40,016 nucleotides of DNA, taken from Armatimonadota bacterium. Lineage in GTDB: Bacteria; Armatimonadota; JAAZEB01. The stretch is taken from positions 1-40,016 of the forward strand of contig JACQGM010000334.1 in assembly GCA_016199585.1 (NCBI GenBank), given 5' to 3'. The notes beneath the pieces were generated by a model. It did no database searches and was not told the DNA's origin. It saw only the letters and a list, made by a program, of their open reading frames with translations. Below, piece after piece: positions 28,829-37,576 of the stretch; within the stretch, counting starts at the first letter, position 1; every line of letters begins with the position of its first letter. Position numbers and translations under genes: made by a program.

Positions 28829-29926
28829 ATGCCCAACGTTTTCGGCAGAGAGTTCACCCGGGAGGAGCTGGAGCAACGCACCGGACGCATGGACCAGGTC
28901 TGCGGCGTCCGAGCCGCCGTGCTCACCGACGGGCGCGCCGCCGGGGTTCGCGTCGCCGACGTCTGGACCGGCAGCGGCCTGGAGTTCACCGTCCTCCTCG
29001 ACCGCGCGATGGACATTGGCGCGGCGCGCTGGCAAGGGAAGTCCCTCTGCTGGCGCTCGTCGGTCGGCGATGTCCACCCGGCTTACTTCGAGCCGGATGG
29101 CATCGGCTGGCTGCGCAGCTTCGGCGGCGACCTGATCACCACCTGCGGGCTCACCCAGGCAGGGGCGGCGGGTGTGGACGAGGGCCGGGCGCTCGGGCTG
29201 CACGGCCGCATCTCGAACCTGCCGGCGGAGAACGTCCACCTGGATGCGGCGTGGGATGATGACGGCCACTACGTCGTCTGGGCCGCGGGGAGGGTGCGCC
29301 AGGCGAGTGTCTTCGGCGAGAACGTGGTCCTCACCCGGCGGGTGTTCACCCAACTCGGGGAGAACCGCGTCTGGATCCACGACTCGGTGCGCAACGAAGG
29401 CTACGAGCGCGCCGAGCACATGCTGCTCTATCACGTCAACCTCGGCTTCCCGGTGGTGGACGACGGCACCGTCCTCGTCGCGCCCAGCCGGGCGGTGACT
29501 CCCCGCGACGCCGAGGCCGAGGAGGGAAAGGAGGCCTACGCCGAGTTTCGCGGGCCGCGCCGGGGGTATCGGGAGAAGGTCTACTACCACGAGATGCGCC
29601 CGGAGAGCGACGGACTGGTGCCGGTGGCGCTCGTGAATCGCCATGCGAACGCGGGCGCCGGTTTTGGCGTCTATCTGTTATACGGGCATCGAGAGCTGCC
29701 GCACTTCGTCGAATGGAAGATGCTGGGGCAGGGAACCTACGTGGTGGGTCTGGAGCCCGCAAACTGCCTGGTGGAGGGTCGGGCGAAGGAACGCGCCGAG
29801 GGCAGGCTGCAGTTTCTGGAGCCGGGGGAACAAAGGAATTACCGGCTTGAGATCGGCGTGCTGCCCTCACTGCTGGAGATCGCCGCCTTCGAGGAGCGCG
29901 TGGGAGCGATAGCGCGTAAGGAGTGA
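28829..29926 (+). CDS. Aldose-1-epimerase-like protein (DUF4432 family)
   Basis: LDRAMDIGAARWQGKSLCW...GGDLITTCGLTQAG...LGLHGRISNLPAENV...VGLEPANC. Confidence 0.8.
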   Translation: MPNVFGREFTREELEQRTGRMDQVCGVRAAVLTDGRAAGVRVADVWTGSGLEFTVLLDRAMDIGAARWQGKSLCWRSSVGDVHPAYFEPDGIGWLRSFGGDLITTCGLTQAGAAGVDEGRALGLHGRISNLPAENVHLDAAWDDDGHYVVWAAGRVRQASVFGENVVLTRRVFTQLGENRVWIHDSVRNEGYERAEHMLLYHVNLGFPVVDDGTVLVAPSRAVTPRDAEAEEGKEAYAEFRGPRRGYREKVYYHEMRPESDGLVPVALVNRHANAGAGFGVYLLYGHRELPHFVEWKMLGQGTYVVGLEPANCLVEGRAKERAEGRLQFLEPGEQRNYRLEIGVLPSLLEIAAFEERVGAIARKE

Positions 29927-29999
29927 TCCGTAATCACGCGTGTGCGCTCGGCATTACGCACTACGCATTACCCAGGACCCCTGCCCGGGAGGATGGGCG

Positions 30000-30560
30000 A
30001 TGGAGAGAAAGCGGACGGCAGGAGCGATGGCTGGAGCCGCTCTTGCCGCCGCAGTGGTCGGAGAGATGCTCCGGCGCAACGGGTATTCGGTCAGCGTGCG
30101 CCTGCAGCGGTTGGTGAAGGCCGACCCGAAGGCGATCATCGAACTGGTGAGCCACGTGGAGCGCGAGACGGAACTCATCCCTTCAGTTCGCAAGGTGACG
30201 ATCCTGGAGACGTCGCCCGAAGCGGTGCGCTACCGCGTGGACGGGTCCAGCCCCCTCGGGCCGTGGTGGTCCCTCTACCACAAGTGGTGGGACTACGAGG
30301 CCAACAGTGTGGGATGGGCCAGCGACAAGGGGTCGTTCGGCCTGCGCCAGCGCGGCCAGCTCAACCTGGAGCCGACGCCGGCGGGCACGGAGATCATCCT
30401 CACCTCGGAGTACACCTCCGAGTGGCCGGTGCTCGGCCCGGCCATCGCCGCCGCTGGCCGGGGGCTGCTGGTGGAGCCGAGCTTCAGCGCCTGGCTGGAC
30501 AACATCGCCGCCGCCCTGGAGGGGGAGGGCCAGGCGCGCGAGGAGCGGGCCGCGGACTGA
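30000..30560 (+). CDS. SRPBCC/polyketide-cyclase-like protein
   Basis: ATG at 30000 preceded by GGGAGGATGGGCG. VRLQRLVKADPKAIIELVSHVERETELIPSVRKVTILETS pattern. Confidence 0.6.
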   Translation: MERKRTAGAMAGAALAAAVVGEMLRRNGYSVSVRLQRLVKADPKAIIELVSHVERETELIPSVRKVTILETSPEAVRYRVDGSSPLGPWWSLYHKWWDYEANSVGWASDKGSFGLRQRGQLNLEPTPAGTEIILTSEYTSEWPVLGPAIAAAGRGLLVEPSFSAWLDNIAAALEGEGQAREERAAD

Positions 30561-30580
30561 CGGGTTCGGCGGAGATGGTA

Positions 30581-30608
30581 GACGGGGCGGGGTCTTCCTC
30601 GCCCCGTC
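30581..30608 (+). terminator. Stem-loop after the SRPBCC gene (no clear U-tract)
   Basis: GACGGGGCG (30581-30589) / CGCCCCGTC (30600-30608), 10-nt loop. Confidence 0.35.
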
Positions 30609-30734
30609 GCTCTGTACGGGGGCGCAGAAGTTGGGGCGAGGGTGGGCGAAGGGGATGGTGTGCCTCCTGTCCGGCACCCGCGAATGAACACGTATTGAAA
30701 TAGTCGCTGAGCAGTGACATGCGATCCATGCATC

Positions 30735-30763
30735 TTGACATCCTCGCACCATGATGCTATGAT
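30735..30763 (+). promoter_or_regulatory. Consensus sigma70 promoter (TTGACA-N17-TATGAT) directly abutting the vapB-like ATG
   Basis: TTGACA 30735-30740, 17-nt spacer, TATGAT 30758-30763; start codon at 30770, 7 nt after the end of the -10 box. Confidence 0.75.
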
Positions 30764-30769
30764 GCCACC

Positions 30770-30994
30770 ATGAGGACCACCGTGACGCTGGATGATGACG
30801 TGCTGCGGGCGGCCAGAAGCCTCGCGAGGGCCCGGTCGGTCAGCCTCGGTGCGGCGCTCTCCGAGTTGGCGCGGCGGGGCCTGCGGGAGGACCAGACCAT
30901 CGTGGCCGACGATGGCCTGCCCGTCTTCCGCGTGCCGCCGGGCGCCCGGCCGATCACGCTGGAGGATGTGAGGAAGCTGGAGGATGAGGCATGA
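30770..30994 (+). CDS. Ribbon-helix-helix antitoxin (VapB-like)
   Basis: MRTTVTLDDDVLRAARSLARARSVSLGAALSELARRGL; overlaps the PIN toxin by 4 nt. Confidence 0.85.
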   Translation: MRTTVTLDDDVLRAARSLARARSVSLGAALSELARRGLREDQTIVADDGLPVFRVPPGARPITLEDVRKLEDEA

Positions 30995-31437
30995 GCGCCT
31001 TCCTGCCGGATGTGAACGTGCTGATCGCCTTTGCCTGGCCCTCGCACGTGCACCATCGCCTGGCGCGCGCCTGGTTCGCCCGGAGTGCGGCGGCGGGTTG
31101 GGCGACCTGCCCGTTCACGCAGTCCGGCTTCGTCCGCATCTCGTCGAACCCGAGGATCGTTGACGGCGCGGTCACACCTCGGGAGGCGCTCGCTCTCCTG
31201 CGGCAGATGACCGAGATCGGCCGGCACGCCTTCTGGCCGGATGACCTCGACTTCACCCGCCCCGCCGACGTGCCCACGGGTCTGCTGGTGGAACGCCGCC
31301 AGGCCACCGATGCCTACCTGCTGGGGCTGGCAATTCGGAGGGGCGGCCGGCTCGTCACGCTGGATCGGTCGGTTGCTGACCTGCTGCCCGCCGCTTCCGC
31401 GCACCGGGGCGTGATCAAGGTGATCCCGATCACCTGA
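30991..31437 (+). CDS. PIN-domain toxin (VapC-like)
   Basis: MSAFLPDVNVLIAFAWPSHVHHRLARAWF...TDAYLLGLAIRRGGRLVTLDRSV. Confidence 0.9.
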   Translation: MSAFLPDVNVLIAFAWPSHVHHRLARAWFARSAAAGWATCPFTQSGFVRISSNPRIVDGAVTPREALALLRQMTEIGRHAFWPDDLDFTRPADVPTGLLVERRQATDAYLLGLAIRRGGRLVTLDRSVADLLPAASAHRGVIKVIPIT

Positions 31438-31450
31438 CAGGGAGAACGCG

Positions 31451-32647
31451 ATGAGCCGCCGCTGGATGCGCTATGGTCTCCCCGCCCTGCTGGTGGCGGC
31501 CGGGGCGGGGCTGTGGTGGGGGGACGTGCGGGTGCCGCCGGCGTTCTGGGTGCAGGCGATGCGAGACCCGAAGGACCCCCGCACGGTGGTGCTGCGCTAC
31601 CCGGGGACGGTGGACGTGGAGGTGACGCCGGATGGGGAGCGACTGCAGCGCCAAAGGCCGATCCGCTGCTCCATGGTACAGGGGTACGTTCAGCGCTGGT
31701 GCCTCTCTCCTGACGGACGAACGCTGATATGTGCTTCAGAGGACTGGTCCGCCTACGCCGCCGGCAGGAGTGCCAGTCCCGGCAGTCTGGCCTTCTGGGA
31801 AACGCGCACGGGGAAGGTTATCCGGCGCGTGCCCGTGTCCCAGGAGTTTGAGGCGTTGACCTGTTCTCCGAATAACCGGTTGCTTGCAGGGAAGACGACT
31901 GACACCCGTTCATCACGCGCGCACGACCGGGTGTGCATCTGGGACCTCGGAAGCGGTCGAATCGTTCGCGAGCTGCCAGTCGCGGGGCTTGGCACGCACG
32001 CATTCTCGAATGATAGCGGCGTAGTTGCTGTTGAAGGCGAAGGACCGTCTGTGACGCTCTATGACACCACGACCTGGCGTCCTCGCGCTGTGCTGAGAGA
32101 CGCTTGGGGGCAGTCGGGAATGCTCGTTCGTCGGCGCTCCTACGTCTGCGGCATCACCTTCTCCCCGAATGGGGGCCGGATGGCTGTCGCCACGTGTCGG
32201 GCATCCGGGATCGACGCTTGGGAGGGAGCCGTGACGGTATGGGATATGGCGACCGGCCGTCTCGTCTCCAGCACCATCCAGTGCCCGGTTGACCCATACA
32301 CCGAAGCCACGTTCCTCGGCGAAGACACACTCGCGGTAGGTGGGCGGCGATTCAGCGTGGCTCGGCCGGATACAGCGCCCGAGGACCTGATCGCCGCGCC
32401 GGGCAGACAACTCATCGACTTCCTCTCCGTCCCCGAGGGCCTCGCCATGTACCACGTTGACGGGCAGAGCGACACTCTGGAGGTATGGAACGTGCGGACA
32501 AAGAAGCGACAGCATCGCTGGCGCGGTGCGGCGTGCTACACGGAAGTAGGGTTCGGCGGCTGGAGAGCATACCCGGTTCCAGGGGCGCTGCTGGTGGTGG
32601 AGGAACCCCGGCACGACAGCTTCATCACGGTGCGCCGCCTGGAGTAG
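31451..32647 (+). CDS. Membrane-anchored WD40-like beta-propeller protein
   Basis: N-terminal TM (YGLPALLVAAGAGLWWG); repeats such as VCIWDLGSGRIVRELPV, ITFSPNGGRMAVAT, VTVWDMATGRLVSS, LEVWNVRTKKRQHRW. Confidence 0.75.
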   Translation: MSRRWMRYGLPALLVAAGAGLWWGDVRVPPAFWVQAMRDPKDPRTVVLRYPGTVDVEVTPDGERLQRQRPIRCSMVQGYVQRWCLSPDGRTLICASEDWSAYAAGRSASPGSLAFWETRTGKVIRRVPVSQEFEALTCSPNNRLLAGKTTDTRSSRAHDRVCIWDLGSGRIVRELPVAGLGTHAFSNDSGVVAVEGEGPSVTLYDTTTWRPRAVLRDAWGQSGMLVRRRSYVCGITFSPNGGRMAVATCRASGIDAWEGAVTVWDMATGRLVSSTIQCPVDPYTEATFLGEDTLAVGGRRFSVARPDTAPEDLIAAPGRQLIDFLSVPEGLAMYHVDGQSDTLEVWNVRTKKRQHRWRGAACYTEVGFGGWRAYPVPGALLVVEEPRHDSFITVRRLE

Positions 32648-32784
32648 CCGCCGCACAGCAGGCCCCACCCGCCCGCCAGGAACCCACCCCCACCAGGGCG
32701 AAGAAGACTCCGGGACGGGGCCCGGACCGGGAGCGCCGCCGGCGTTCTCTCGCGGCTTCTGGCGCCGTCCTTGTGGAGACAGTG

Positions 32785-33882
32785 ATGACCCAGACCAGCA
32801 GCCTTGTGAGCACCCCCATCACCCCCGACTGGCAGAGCCTGGTGCGCTGCATCCGGCGCGAGGGCACCCCCCGGCGGGTCCACCATATCGAGCTCCTCCT
32901 GGACGCCGAGATCCAGACCGCCGTCTGCGAGCGCTTCGGGCTCCTCGCCGGCCTCGATCCTTTTGATCCCTTCTATGCCCAGAAGCGCCTGGTGGCCGTG
33001 CAGCGCTTCCTCGGCTACGACTACGTGCGCTGCGGGCTGGAGGGGATGGCCTGGCCCCTCAATCGCGCCGAGGTCGAGGACACCGCCGTCCACAAGCGCG
33101 CCGCCGGGCGCAGCTTCGTGGACGAGCACCGCGGGCCGATCACCACCCGGGAGGAGTTCGAGCGCTACCCCTGGCCCGACGCCGAGACCGCCAGCACCCG
33201 CTCGCTGGAGTGGTACTCCGAGAACCTCCCCGAGGGGATGTGCATCATCGCCAGCGGCGGGTTCGCCCACTTCGCCGAGCACCTCGCCTGGCTCCCCGGT
33301 TACGAGACCCTCTGCTACCTCCTCTACGACCAGCGCGACCTGGTGAAGGCGATCGCCGACCGGCTGACCGACATCTTCGAGACCTCCCTCCGGCGCATGC
33401 TCCAGTTCGAGCGCGCGAAGATCATCTGGGGCAGCGACGATATGGGCTTCCGCTCCGGCACGCTCATCAGCCCCGACGACCTGCGCGAGTTCGTGCTCCC
33501 GGGCCACAAGCTGATGGCGCAGATGGCGCACGCCGCCGGCCGCCCCTACCTGCTCCACTCCTGCGGCAACCTCAGCGCGATCATGGACGACCTGCTCGAC
33601 GACGTGGGCATTGATGCCAAGCACTCCTTCGAGGACACGATCGAGGACGTGCGCGAGCTGAAGGGGAGCTACGGGCGCCGGATCGCTCTCCTGGGCGGCA
33701 TTGACGTGGACTTCCTCTGCCGCGCCGACGAGGCCGCCATCCGCCGCCGCGTCCGCGACACCCTGGAGAAGTGCCATCCCGGCGGAGGCTACTGCCTCGG
33801 CACCGGCAACAGCGTCGCCAACTACATCCCCGTCGAGAACTACCTGACGATGCTGGACGAAGGCCGGCGGTTCACTGGGTGA
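32785..33882 (+). CDS. URO-D/MtaA-like family protein (HSCGN motif)
   Basis: ATG 32785 with GGAGA upstream. RPYLLHSCGNLSAIMDDLLDDVGIDAKHSFEDTIEDV; IIWGSDDMGFRSGTLISPDDLREFVLPGHK. Confidence 0.85.
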   Translation: MTQTSSLVSTPITPDWQSLVRCIRREGTPRRVHHIELLLDAEIQTAVCERFGLLAGLDPFDPFYAQKRLVAVQRFLGYDYVRCGLEGMAWPLNRAEVEDTAVHKRAAGRSFVDEHRGPITTREEFERYPWPDAETASTRSLEWYSENLPEGMCIIASGGFAHFAEHLAWLPGYETLCYLLYDQRDLVKAIADRLTDIFETSLRRMLQFERAKIIWGSDDMGFRSGTLISPDDLREFVLPGHKLMAQMAHAAGRPYLLHSCGNLSAIMDDLLDDVGIDAKHSFEDTIEDVRELKGSYGRRIALLGGIDVDFLCRADEAAIRRRVRDTLEKCHPGGGYCLGTGNSVANYIPVENYLTMLDEGRRFTG

Positions 33883-33938
33883 GGAGGATCCGCGCCCTCC
33901 CTGGCGAACGCACTCTATGAGCCTAACGAAGGTGTCTT

Positions 33939-34129
33939 CACCACAGAGGGCGACAGAGGCTGGGACTCACAGGGTTTCATCTTCAGCGTGCGGATGAGGG
34001 GGCGGTGTCCGGCTTCGTCATCGCGCGCGTGATCGTACCCGCGATCAGTGGCGGAGCGGCAGGCTGGCGGCTGCGAACCCGACAGATGCTCTCGTGCGCC
34101 CCTCAGTGTTCCTCAGAGTCCTCTGTGGT
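33939..34129. repeat. Inverted pair of CACCACAGAGG-type intergenic repeats
   Basis: ACCACAGAGG (33939-33948) / CCTCTGTGGT (34120-34129), with imperfect extension (TTCACCACAGAGGGCGACAGAGG versus TCTCACCACAGAGGACTCTGAGG). Confidence 0.6.
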
Positions 34130-34220
34130 GAGAGGCCTTTCCGGGCCGGGTTGGACGTGCGATTCGCGTTCATTCGCGGTTGAGCGCGGTTGCGGAATAG
34201 AGGAGGGTTTGCAGGCTACC

Positions 34221-35786
34221 ATGACAGATGAGGATGCCGGACGGGATGCGTTGTTGGAGAGCCTCCACAACCTGGAGGCGCGTGCCCTGTCGGCATTGGA
34301 GAAGAGCACCCGGGCGGACGAGCGCGCCCTCGTGGAGGCGACCGGCCTCCACGAGGCGCAGGTGCGTACCGCGATGGGCTGGCTGTTGAGTAAGAACCTG
34401 GTCGAGGTGGCGCGCGAGGAGACGCGCCGCGAGGTGCGCCTCACCGACGCCGGGCGCGACACCGTGGCGCGCGGCACCCCCGAGGAGCGCATCTGGAAGC
34501 GCCTCCGCTCGGCCGGGCCGACGCAGATGGACGCGCTGATGGAAGCGTCCGGCGTCGAGAAGGAGGATCGGAGCGGTGCCGTCGGCACGCTGCGCGCCGC
34601 CAAGGCGATCACTATCGGCCCCGGCGGCATCGTCGCGGCCCCCGACGGCCCGGAGCCGGAGGCGATCGCGCGTGACCGCGGCCTCCTGCGCGCCGCCCAG
34701 GAGCGCGAGCCGGCGCCCCTGGAGAGCTTTGCCGCCGCGGAGCAGCAGCGCCTGCAGGAGATGGCAGGCGGCAAGCGCAAGGGGAAGGGCCTGGTCTCCA
34801 TTGACCTGCGCCGCGAGCGCACGTTCGTGCTGACCCCGGAGGGACAGGCGATCGCGCGCCTTCTCGCCGAGCGCGGCTTCCGCGAGGAGGTCTCGCAGCT
34901 CACGCCGGAGATGCTGCAGGACGGCTCGTGGCGCAACGTGCGCTTCCGCTCCTACTACATCGGGCTGCAGCCCCCGCGCAGTCTGGCCGGGAAGAAAAAC
35001 TCCTACGGGCAGTTCCTCTCCTTCGTGCGCAGCAAGCTGCTGGCGATGGGCTTCACCGAGATGCGCGGCTCCATGGTCGAGAACGAGTTCTGGGACATGG
35101 ACGCCCTCTACATGCCCCAGTTCCACCCGGCGCGCAACGTCCACGATGTCTACTACGTGAAGGAGCCGGAGTACTCCGACCCGGTGGCCGAGCCCTTCGC
35201 CTCGCGCGTGGCGGCCGCGCACGAGAACGGCGGCGACACCGGCTCGCGCGGCTGGGAGTACCGCTTCGATCCCCTGCGCAGCCGGCGGCTGATCCTGCGC
35301 TCGCAGGGCACGGCGCTCTCGGCGCGCGCGCTCGCCTCCGGCCCGAAGGTGCCGGGGAAGTACTTCGCCATCGCCCGCTGCTTCCGCTACGACCAGGTGG
35401 ATGCCACCCACGCCAGCGACTTCTTCCAGGTGGAGGGGATCGTCCTGGCGGAGAAGGTGAACTTCCGCACGCTGCTAGGCCTGCTGAAGCTGTTCGCCGT
35501 GGAGATCGCCCGCGCCACCGAGGTCGAGTTCGCGCCGGCCTATTTCCCGTTCACCGAGCCCTCGGTGGAGATGCACGCCCGGCACCCAAGCCTGGGCTGG
35601 ATGGAGCTGGGCGGCGCCGGCCTCTTCCGCCCGGAGGTGAGAGAGCCGCTCGGCGTGAATGTGCCGGTCATCGCCTGGGGCCTGGGCATCGACCGCATGG
35701 CGATGCTCGCCCTCGGCCTCCACGACATTCGCGATCTCTTCTCCGCGGACCTGGACCTGGTGCGGACGCGGAAGTCGGTGCTATAG
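34221..35786 (+). CDS. pheS: Phenylalanyl-tRNA synthetase alpha subunit, archaeal/spirochaete type with N-terminal winged-helix domains
   Basis: 521 aa from ATG 34221. N-terminal wHTH-like sequence (ERALVEATGLHEAQVRTAMGWLLSKNLVEV); catalytic motifs KYFAIARCFRYDQVDATHASDFFQVEGI and WGLGIDRMAML. Confidence 0.93.
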   Translation: MTDEDAGRDALLESLHNLEARALSALEKSTRADERALVEATGLHEAQVRTAMGWLLSKNLVEVAREETRREVRLTDAGRDTVARGTPEERIWKRLRSAGPTQMDALMEASGVEKEDRSGAVGTLRAAKAITIGPGGIVAAPDGPEPEAIARDRGLLRAAQEREPAPLESFAAAEQQRLQEMAGGKRKGKGLVSIDLRRERTFVLTPEGQAIARLLAERGFREEVSQLTPEMLQDGSWRNVRFRSYYIGLQPPRSLAGKKNSYGQFLSFVRSKLLAMGFTEMRGSMVENEFWDMDALYMPQFHPARNVHDVYYVKEPEYSDPVAEPFASRVAAAHENGGDTGSRGWEYRFDPLRSRRLILRSQGTALSARALASGPKVPGKYFAIARCFRYDQVDATHASDFFQVEGIVLAEKVNFRTLLGLLKLFAVEIARATEVEFAPAYFPFTEPSVEMHARHPSLGWMELGGAGLFRPEVREPLGVNVPVIAWGLGIDRMAMLALGLHDIRDLFSADLDLVRTRKSVL

Positions 35787-35821
35787 GCGTTGAACGTTGA
35801 ACGTCCGCCCGGAGTGATACC

Positions 35822-37576
35822 ATGGACACCGAACGCTTCCGACTGCGTGCGCTGCTGGCGGTGCTGCTGTGCCTCTCAGCGCTGGGACCGGTGTGGGGTG
35901 CGGCGGGTGGGGCACACCTGGTGGTGCTGCACCTCAACGACGTGCATGGGCAACTGGAGCCGGGGGTGACGGTCACCGGCGAGAGCGTGGGTGGGATGGC
36001 GCGGGTGGCAACGCTGGTGCGGCAGGTGCGGGCGGAGAACCCCGACCGGGTGCTGTTGCTGCACGCGGGTGACATCCTCTCGCGCGGCGATGCCCTCACG
36101 GTCCACGATGGCGGGGCCCTAAGCTTCCGGCTGCTGGAGATGATCGGCGTGGATGCCCTGGTGCCCGGGAACGGCGAGTTCTACTTCGGCCTGGACAACC
36201 TGATGCATCTGACCCGCCATGCGCGCGTCCCCGTGCTGTTCTCGAACCTGGCGCGCCGCTCCGATGGCAAGCGGCCCTTTGGGTCGTTCGTCGTCAAGCG
36301 CGTGGGTGGGGTGACGGTCGGGATCCTCGGGCTTGGATTCATCCGTGTGGAGCATCCCGCCTCGCGCACGCTGGAACTCCGCGACGCCATCGCGGAAGCC
36401 CGGCAGCGGGTGCCCGAGCTGCGCCCGCGCGTGGATCTGCTCATCGCGCTGACGCACATCGGCTTCGGCGCCGACCAGAAGCTGGCCGCCGAGGTGCCGG
36501 AGCTGGACCTGGTGGTGGGTGGGCACAGCCACACCCGCCTGCTGAAGCCACGGCGCGTGCCCCGGACGGGTGCCCCCGGCGAGGTGGTGGTGGTGCAGGC
36601 CGGCGAACTCACCCGCGACCTGGGACGGGTGGATATTGACCTGGAGCCGGACGGTTCGCGGATGCGCGTCGCCCGCATCGAGGCGAAGCCGCTGCCGGTG
36701 AACGCCGAGGTGCCGGAGGACCCGCGTATTGCCGCGGCCCTGAAGAAGGCCCGCGCGCCCATGGAGCGGGTGATCTTCGAGTCGGAGGTGGCCCTGGCCA
36801 ACCCGAAGGAGGGGGAGATCCCCGCGGGGCAATTCGTCGCCGAGGTGGTACGCCGTGAAGCCGGCGCGGACCTGGCGCTGCTGGACCGGGGCTCCGTGGC
36901 CGGCGATATCCGCCCCGGCAAGAACACCTGGGCAGACATCTATCGCATCCACCCCTGGCGCAACCGCGTGCTGCTGCTCACCAGCACCGGCGCGCAGGTG
37001 GTCGAGGCACTGGCGAAGCTGGATGCTCACTCCGGCGGGTGCATGTTCGGCAAGGAAAAGGGTGCCGTGCGCGACATGGTGGTTGGCGGCCGAGCCCTTG
37101 AGCCCGAGAAGCACTACCGTCTGGCGGTGGACCATTACCTCTACGGCACGATACCGATGCTACAGGCGATCCCGAGCCGCGATACGGGTCAGCGGATCGA
37201 TACACTCCTGGTGCGCCACCTGAAGCGCGTGAAGGTGCTGCGCACGGCGCCCACGGGCGGGCGTAAGATGTATGCAAACACGCAGCGTGGGCCGAGACGG
37301 AGCGCGGCCCCTACGAAGACACTGGGGCAGGGTCGCTGCTCCGTCCGCGACCACAACGCGCATTGCCAGCGGAGGACTCCCGCCCAACCCGGCCCGGCAG
37401 GATTCGCGCGAGCCAGGACAGAACCCGGGGCCTGGCAGGTCACGGGAGTAAGAGGGCGGATCCCGCCCCCGTCCTTGGCGCGGGCGCGTCTCGATCCGGG
37501 GGTAGCTCCCGGTCCGAGGCACGGCGTTCTGCGTCCTGGTGGGGTGCAGGACCGCGGTGGGAGTAGGTGGCAATGA
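35822..37576 (+). CDS. 5'-nucleotidase/UshA-like metallophosphoesterase with a low-similarity C-terminal extension
   Basis: LVVLHLNDVHGQLEPG, LLHAGDIL, VVGGHSHTRL; 5'-nucleotidase C-domain (PAGQFVAEVVRREAGADLALLDRGSVAGDI). Residues after about RTAPTGG derive from repeat-like sequence. Confidence 0.85.
   Translation: MDTERFRLRALLAVLLCLSALGPVWGAAGGAHLVVLHLNDVHGQLEPGVTVTGESVGGMARVATLVRQVRAENPDRVLLLHAGDILSRGDALTVHDGGALSFRLLEMIGVDALVPGNGEFYFGLDNLMHLTRHARVPVLFSNLARRSDGKRPFGSFVVKRVGGVTVGILGLGFIRVEHPASRTLELRDAIAEARQRVPELRPRVDLLIALTHIGFGADQKLAAEVPELDLVVGGHSHTRLLKPRRVPRTGAPGEVVVVQAGELTRDLGRVDIDLEPDGSRMRVARIEAKPLPVNAEVPEDPRIAAALKKARAPMERVIFESEVALANPKEGEIPAGQFVAEVVRREAGADLALLDRGSVAGDIRPGKNTWADIYRIHPWRNRVLLLTSTGAQVVEALAKLDAHSGGCMFGKEKGAVRDMVVGGRALEPEKHYRLAVDHYLYGTIPMLQAIPSRDTGQRIDTLLVRHLKRVKVLRTAPTGGRKMYANTQRGPRRSAAPTKTLGQGRCSVRDHNAHCQRRTPAQPGPAGFARARTEPGAWQVTGVRGRIPPPSLARARLDPGVAPGPRHGVLRPGGVQDRGGSRWQ
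37296..37345. repeat. Imperfect inverted repeat of the GACGGAGC(AG)CGxCCC family inside the 3' end of the nucleotidase ORF
   Basis: GACGGAGCGCGGCCCCTAC ... GGTCGCTGCTCCGTC; related to copies at about 15497-15516 and 20926-20949. Confidence 0.55.

Noticed and set aside
1776-37406. Shared GCAGGATTCG decamer at 1776-1785 and 37397-37406
   Set aside because: Only two exact copies seen and flanks diverge; could be chance in GC-rich sequence without a genome-wide count.
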